The notes below the pieces were generated by a model. That model did not search any database and was not told the DNA's origin. It was given only the letters and a program-made list of their open reading frames with translations. Below, one piece after another: positions 59,480 through 64,000 of a DNA stretch of 64,000 nt (the first letter of the stretch is position 1; each line of letters opens with the position of its first letter). The translations under genes were made by a program, and so were the position numbers. This DNA is from Ciona savignyi (taxonomy: Eukaryota > Chordata > Ascidiacea > Phlebobranchia > Cionidae), in assembly GCA_000149265.1 (NCBI GenBank), contig CH002883.1:725845-789844 (forward strand), in the 5' to 3' direction.

Positions 59480-62400
59480 TTATTTATTTCTTAACAATGC
59501 AGTCCGGGCATTCACGAGTGTCTTAAATGCATCTTCACTTCCTGGCGCAACATTTTTATCCGGATGTAAAATGATAGCAAGCTTTCTGTAGGCTTTGTTA
59601 ATGTCATCTCTGTAATGTTAAAAAGCTTTTTTAATATAGTTAAAATATTTTAAACCTAAATTACACAAAATTAAAACCTGGTAGCCGAGTGGTGTAGGCC
59701 TAATTTTTCAAAATTATCTCGACCATTTTTGATTCTCAAGATCGCATCAGCTTGTTCCTTAGTGAAACCAAGACTGGTGTTGACTTTTACCGGACGCCCC
59801 CCATTTTCTGAAGCTTCAACCAACATGGAGAATAATTCCTGATTTTACAAATATTTGTTCGTTTAGTAAACTTTAATTAATTCTTAAAATGTGAATTGAA
59901 AGGATTTTAAAATCAGGGAAGTGAAATGTTTTTCCTAAAACAACCAAGATTTAAATCAAGGTATACCCAATGCTACAGCAAATTTATCTGCTGGAATAAA
60001 GGTTGTTTATTACCATTTTTTAAATTTATTTATGACCATAATAAATAACCTTTAAGTATCCAGCATAATCACTTTATTAACAGAATCCAATGCATGCAGC
60101 AACTGTTATTACACTGAATCTTTATCATTGTAAAACAGTCTGGTTGCTATTAGAGATTCTGCAGTGTAGCTGTGTTTAGCTATTGGTTTAATTTAGTATC
60201 TGAATTAAAAAAAACATAAAATAGTTTCATTCACATTTACACAAAGCATTCGCACATGTGGGAATGAAATCACCTGAAACAATTCATTAATCCCTTCACC
60301 TGTTGCAGCAGACATTTCAAAATATTTAAAACCTTTATCTTCAGCCCACAGTTGTGCTTCTAATGTGTCCACTGCACGTTTTCCCTTATCGATCTGGATC
60401 ATGATATTATCGTAATGACTGATGGATTAAATTGTAAATATATAGGCATTAAGCTTATGCCTGTTAAGTATTACAGGTACTTAGTATCAAACAAAATGCA
60501 TAAATATATAAAATAAGAACACCGGAGTTGTTAATATTTTAAAAAGAAAAGTAAATTCCTTCTACATATCTGCATATTCTCAATCATAATAATTGAGTGT
60601 AAACATGATTACTTCTACTAAAATCAAGAAAATAATAATTATACTTTAAGCAATTAAGCAGACATATAGGTAAAGGCAATGTTTATGATAATACAAGAAA
60701 AAAATAGTACTGTGCAATTCATCAACTAATTATAGCAACTAAAGGTGGTGTCAATGGAACTATATATTAAAATTCAACAAAATGACAACTCACTTACTTT
60801 ATTTGCACACACAAAGAAAATTACATTATCCAATTTATTTATCCGTCCCATTTCTTGTTTCATTTCGGTCAACCAGGATTCGAGTGCAAGGTAACTATTT
60901 CTGTCGCAAACATCAAACACCAACAGAGCAGCTGGAAAAATTTTAAAAATTGCCTGTTAATTTACTAAACAAATAGCCTGAATCACTGCTTCATATTTAG
61001 AATTAAGTCGGTTTTTAAACTATTTCTAAACTACACATAAAGTAGAGATAAAATACAATACATGAAACTACCTTGAGCATCTCTATAGAATTCATTTCGA
61101 ACTTCAAAAAAGTATGGATGACCAGCCATGTCGAATATGTTAACTTTAACTTCTTTGTCTTTCACTGATACTCTGCATAGGAAAATGTTATGGGTTAATA
61201 AACTAAAAGTCTTTAGATTGTGAGGTAATATTCAAATCATATAGACCAGGTCATTTATTCCTCAAGATATATTATTACACACGGAGGGCAATATGAATAT
61301 TTTACTCAAACTAGGTTTACCAAATTTTTTGGGTTTATGGACTCAAAATTCCAGGTACACAAACATATACCTAAAGACTTGAATTGGTAAACTCTAAACT
61401 TGTGTCAAAAACATGAGCTTTTTGATATTATGGACACTGCTGACATTGCCGGTTAATAGTCCATCATTGAGATTAGGACTTAAGCTTGTGTTATTTAATT
61501 AAAGTTAGTCTATGGAGTTGCAGTTACAAAGCTACATACATGTGACAGATTCTATTATAGCCTGTTTAGCAGTACTGTGGCACGGCTGAGGTAAATCTTT
61601 ATAAAGGTCTTTTACAGCTAAATGGTGTGCACTATATTGTGCGTGTATCATATAAAACAGTTGGGATTTAGCTGCAAAATGAAAGCGGTGACGTTATTAA
61701 GCAAATATGTTCAATGTACATAAATATTTAAATCATTCCTCACTTTGTGACTCCATAGTCAATACCAATGGTAGGAAGGTACTTGCTCACGAATCTCCTC
61801 TCACAGTATCGCTTTATGATGCAACTCTAAAATAAATTAAATGAACTAGTAAAATATAACGAAATTTCATCTCAGACCTGATGCTAATGTTATATGTCAT
61901 AATAAACCTTGCAATAGTACAGTAAATCAAAAAAAATCATTAATATACCAATATAACTTAATTATAACAATTAATATGTCTGGAAATCATGGCAAATGCA
62001 CACACAGCGTAACAAATGTACAACAAAGCCCAAACCTTTAAAAATGTAAAGATATATGTTAATAATAATAAAAATTAAGAAAAACAGTCAAGGTCTTTTT
62101 GAAAACTGCCAAACCATTCTTTAAAGACGGGAGATTTAAAAAGTACTAATGTTTAATATTGCTTGAATATCAAATTAGCAACATTGTGTACAAGTGCAAA
62201 TAGCCCTGACATTATCATGCAATTTAACAGGCTGGTTGGCTCATTCTTGTACATTTTGGACACAGTTGCTTTCTAACACAATTACAACAGTACAGCAAGG
62301 ACAGACTCCACTGTTGTCAACATACTGCAATTCTCTAGAAATTTGAATTTCAGGATAATACAGACAAAATCAGTTAATTATATTTTTAGGTATTTTTACA

Positions 62401-63630
62401 CCCATATATACATATCCCGTATAAGTGTTTAACCAAAATAGTTTAGTCCTTTAAAGCAAGTTACTGCATCATGAATATTATGTATTTTTTTAATCGTGTT
62501 TTACATTGTACAAATAATGGGAACAAAATATGCAATTTTGATGTTTATCAAAACCATAATGCTAACTTTAGTTTGTAATGTACTGTGCACAATGACGTTT
62601 TTGTGAGATGCGACTAGGGACGGAACGGTAGTCTGATTTTTCTCTGCTGGGTGGCGCTATTTATTTTTTTGGAATTATCTGGGGAGTAACTATTTTCGAT
62701 ATTAATGTTAGGGTTGGGGTTAAAGTTAGTTTTGGGGTTGAGATTAGTGTTTGGGACAGGGTTAAAATTACTTTCTATAGCAATCTAAGTGATCTAAGCG
62801 GTCCTGTAGTATTTAGAGGCACCCGCGACTGAGTGGTCTTATACTAGTTTTCGCACTTACTAATCGTATTCCTCGTTAGTGTAGTGGTAAGCGTCGCCGC
62901 CTGTCACGCGGGAGACTGTGGTTCGATTCCCCTACGGGTAGCTTTTTTTCCGTTTTTTTAACTCTTTTGTTTCTTAGTTATAAACAAACTCATCATAACC
63001 CCGCATTCAGCTTGTTTGAGCATTTTTGGAATTTTCCCAAGCATTGGCTAAAGTAATCGATCTCTTTGCAGTTTTTTGATTGTAAACACTATTTACTTAA
63101 AATGCGTAAATGGTGTAATAAACATGGGGCTAGAGTTAGTGTTAGTCTTGCGGTTGAGTTTAGTGTTCAGGAATGGGTTAAAATTAGTGTCCGTAATTTT
63201 AGTTAGTAGTTTTCCTCCTCCCCGCTTTAGTACAGCTGATAAATAGCGCCATCCAGCAGAGAAAAATCAGACTACCGTTCCGTCTCTAGACGCATGTGTT
63301 TTTGTGTTGTCATTTTGCATGACATGCATTAAAGATTTAAGCACTTTTTTGTATTTGGAAGCAAGTAGAAGCCTCTATGACAGAAGACTAAGTTAGGGCT
63401 AATGTTTCTTTATCCCCCGGATTGTCATGTAGTTTTGCAAATGTTTACCCCGGGAAATAATGCAATTAGTAAGTAAACGAAAATAGCAATTGAGACAGAA
63501 TGGTTTTAAATATATTGATATATTAAAAGACGAACAATTATTTTTAAAAACTAACCTTGCCAACTTCTGCATTCCCCATACTGATGATTTTAACTCGAAG
63601 TCGTTTCTGCTGCATTTTTCGATGATTCAT
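59480..63630 (-). CDS. DNAJC27: DNAJC27 (Rab-like GTPase with C-terminal J domain), with a 1-nt frameshift
   Basis: Seven exons: 63556-63630, 61744-61826, 61072-61173, 60798-60931, 60274-60393, 59678-59838, 59480-59609. They would give about 267 aa. P-loop [10 protein letters not shown], switch [11 protein letters not shown], switch [18 protein letters not shown], guanine-specificity CANKID, then [12 protein letters not shown]. After a linker, a J domain ends the protein with [18 protein letters not shown] (intact HPD). The GTPase part binds GTP and the J domain recruits Hsp70. Oddity: exon 3 is 102 nt, but the frames before ([10 protein letters not shown]) and after ([10 protein letters not shown]) differ by one base. 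There is one extra T in the run 61140-61142, so the assembled sequence is frameshifted. All other exon phases agree. Sequencing error, allele or real defect cannot be told apart here. Confidence 0.92.
62608..63295. mobile_element. MITE with inverted ends of about 55 bp, carrying a tRNA-like gene
   Basis: Left arm from ATGCGACTAGGGACGG through GGTAGTCTGATTTTTCTCTG and CTGGGTGGCGCTATTTA. The right arm 63238-63295 is its near-perfect reverse complement. Inside are part of a family C MITE (62700-62822, TTAGGGTTGGGGTTAAAG), a tRNA-Asp-like sequence and a second G-rich stretch (63125-63195). It lies in DNAJC27 intron 1. Confidence 0.85.
62870..62941 (+). tRNA. tRNA-Asp (GTC)-like gene, possibly a pseudogene
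   Basis: 72 nt aligning along its whole length with animal tRNA-Asp: starts TCCTCGTTAGTGTAGTGG (A box), anticodon loop CTGTCAC with GTC, B box GGTTCGATTCC, ending CGGGTAG. A T7 run follows at once (Pol III terminator). Mismatches weaken the folds: one in the acceptor stem (C2-T71), one at the top of the anticodon stem (G-G) and two in the T stem. A functional tRNA is therefore doubtful. Confidence 0.75.
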
Positions 63631-64000
63631 TTTGGATTTAGCTTCGTAAATTACCCTTCATTACGCTGTTTATAAGTCTGTAGTTGCATGCTTTAGTGTT
63701 ACGTAGTATGGTGTATTTTGAGAGTAAATGTTTTTCCAAATTCCAGAAAAGCACTCTTACAAATAAAAACCACAATCACTTGCTAATTTGATCAGATATT
63801 TTAAAGGTAAGATTTAATTGTTTCACATTTCACTTTGATTAAACAACTTCTGTATTTAAAACAAATAAGATTCTCTCAGAATATATGTGTTCTTGGCAAG
63901 TAAGTATCGAGTAAATGACGTCATGTTTTGAAATTATAATTCTAGCTGTTCGAAAAGACGACAGGATAGAAAACAATATTTTGACGTAATTTGCGTGATA
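63631..64000. other. 5' flank of DNAJC27
   Basis: Upstream of the DNAJC27 start codon to the window edge. No other gene or element supported. Confidence 0.5.

Overview
The window is eukaryotic nuclear DNA: AT-rich and intron-dense, with short GT-AG introns, AATAAA signals, two assembly gaps and many short DNA-transposon and SINE copies. The proteins I could rebuild (NAPRT, SULT, C5orf22, FRA10AC1, TMEM216, TMEM38/TRIC and DNAJC27 families, plus ZP, sushi, Ly6/uPAR and vWA modules) point to an invertebrate chordate. The style fits a tunicate of the Ciona type; that is inference, since no species marker was searched. All gene models were spliced by hand from the sequence, checking that intron phases agree from exon to exon.

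Layout. 1-3.2 kb: 3' exons of nicotinate phosphoribosyltransferase (+). 3.7-4.0 kb: a possible 56-aa gene (+). 4.5-5.5 kb: an hAT-like MITE and a dispersed repeat. 6.0-10.0 kb: a membrane-anchored ZP-domain protein with a furin-type site (+). 10.7-13.9 kb: an 11-exon, unrecognised protein with one C-terminal membrane segment (-). 15.6-16.3 kb: a repeat holding the first assembly gap. 16.7-17.8 kb: cytosolic sulfotransferase (-). 19.2-25.5 kb: a 15-exon secreted protein with the order signal peptide, Ly6/uPAR domain, six sushi (CCP) domains, degenerate vWA domain (-). 27.6-31.6 kb: C5orf22/UPF0489 (-, second gap inside), head to head with FRA10AC1 at 31.8-34.9 kb (+). 36.0-36.6 kb: a MITE with another transposon nested in it. 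36.9-38.9 kb: TMEM216-like transition-zone protein (+). 39.8-53.9 kb: four paralogous GPCRs (+,-,+,+). 54.6-58.2 kb: TMEM38/TRIC channel (-), with a large palindromic transposon in one intron. 59.5-63.6 kb: DNAJC27 (-), with a MITE carrying a tRNA-Asp-like gene in intron 1.

The most unusual content is the GPCR cluster. Each gene has one phase-2 intron separating a 12-cysteine ectodomain from a 7TM domain that lacks the usual NPxxY, CWxP and TM3 cysteine signatures. One member uses a GC-AG intron. Next is the Ly6-CCP-vWA gene, which looks like the non-catalytic half of a complement factor B fused to a three-finger domain. A single-base frameshift in the DNAJC27 GTPase exon, a nested transposon with an internal empty-site control, and a tRNA gene inside a MITE are also worth checking. 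The housekeeping genes (NAPRT, SULT, C5orf22, FRA10AC1, TMEM216, TMEM38, DNAJC27) have unrelated roles, so I infer no operon-like cooperation beyond the shared promoter region at 31.6-31.8 kb.
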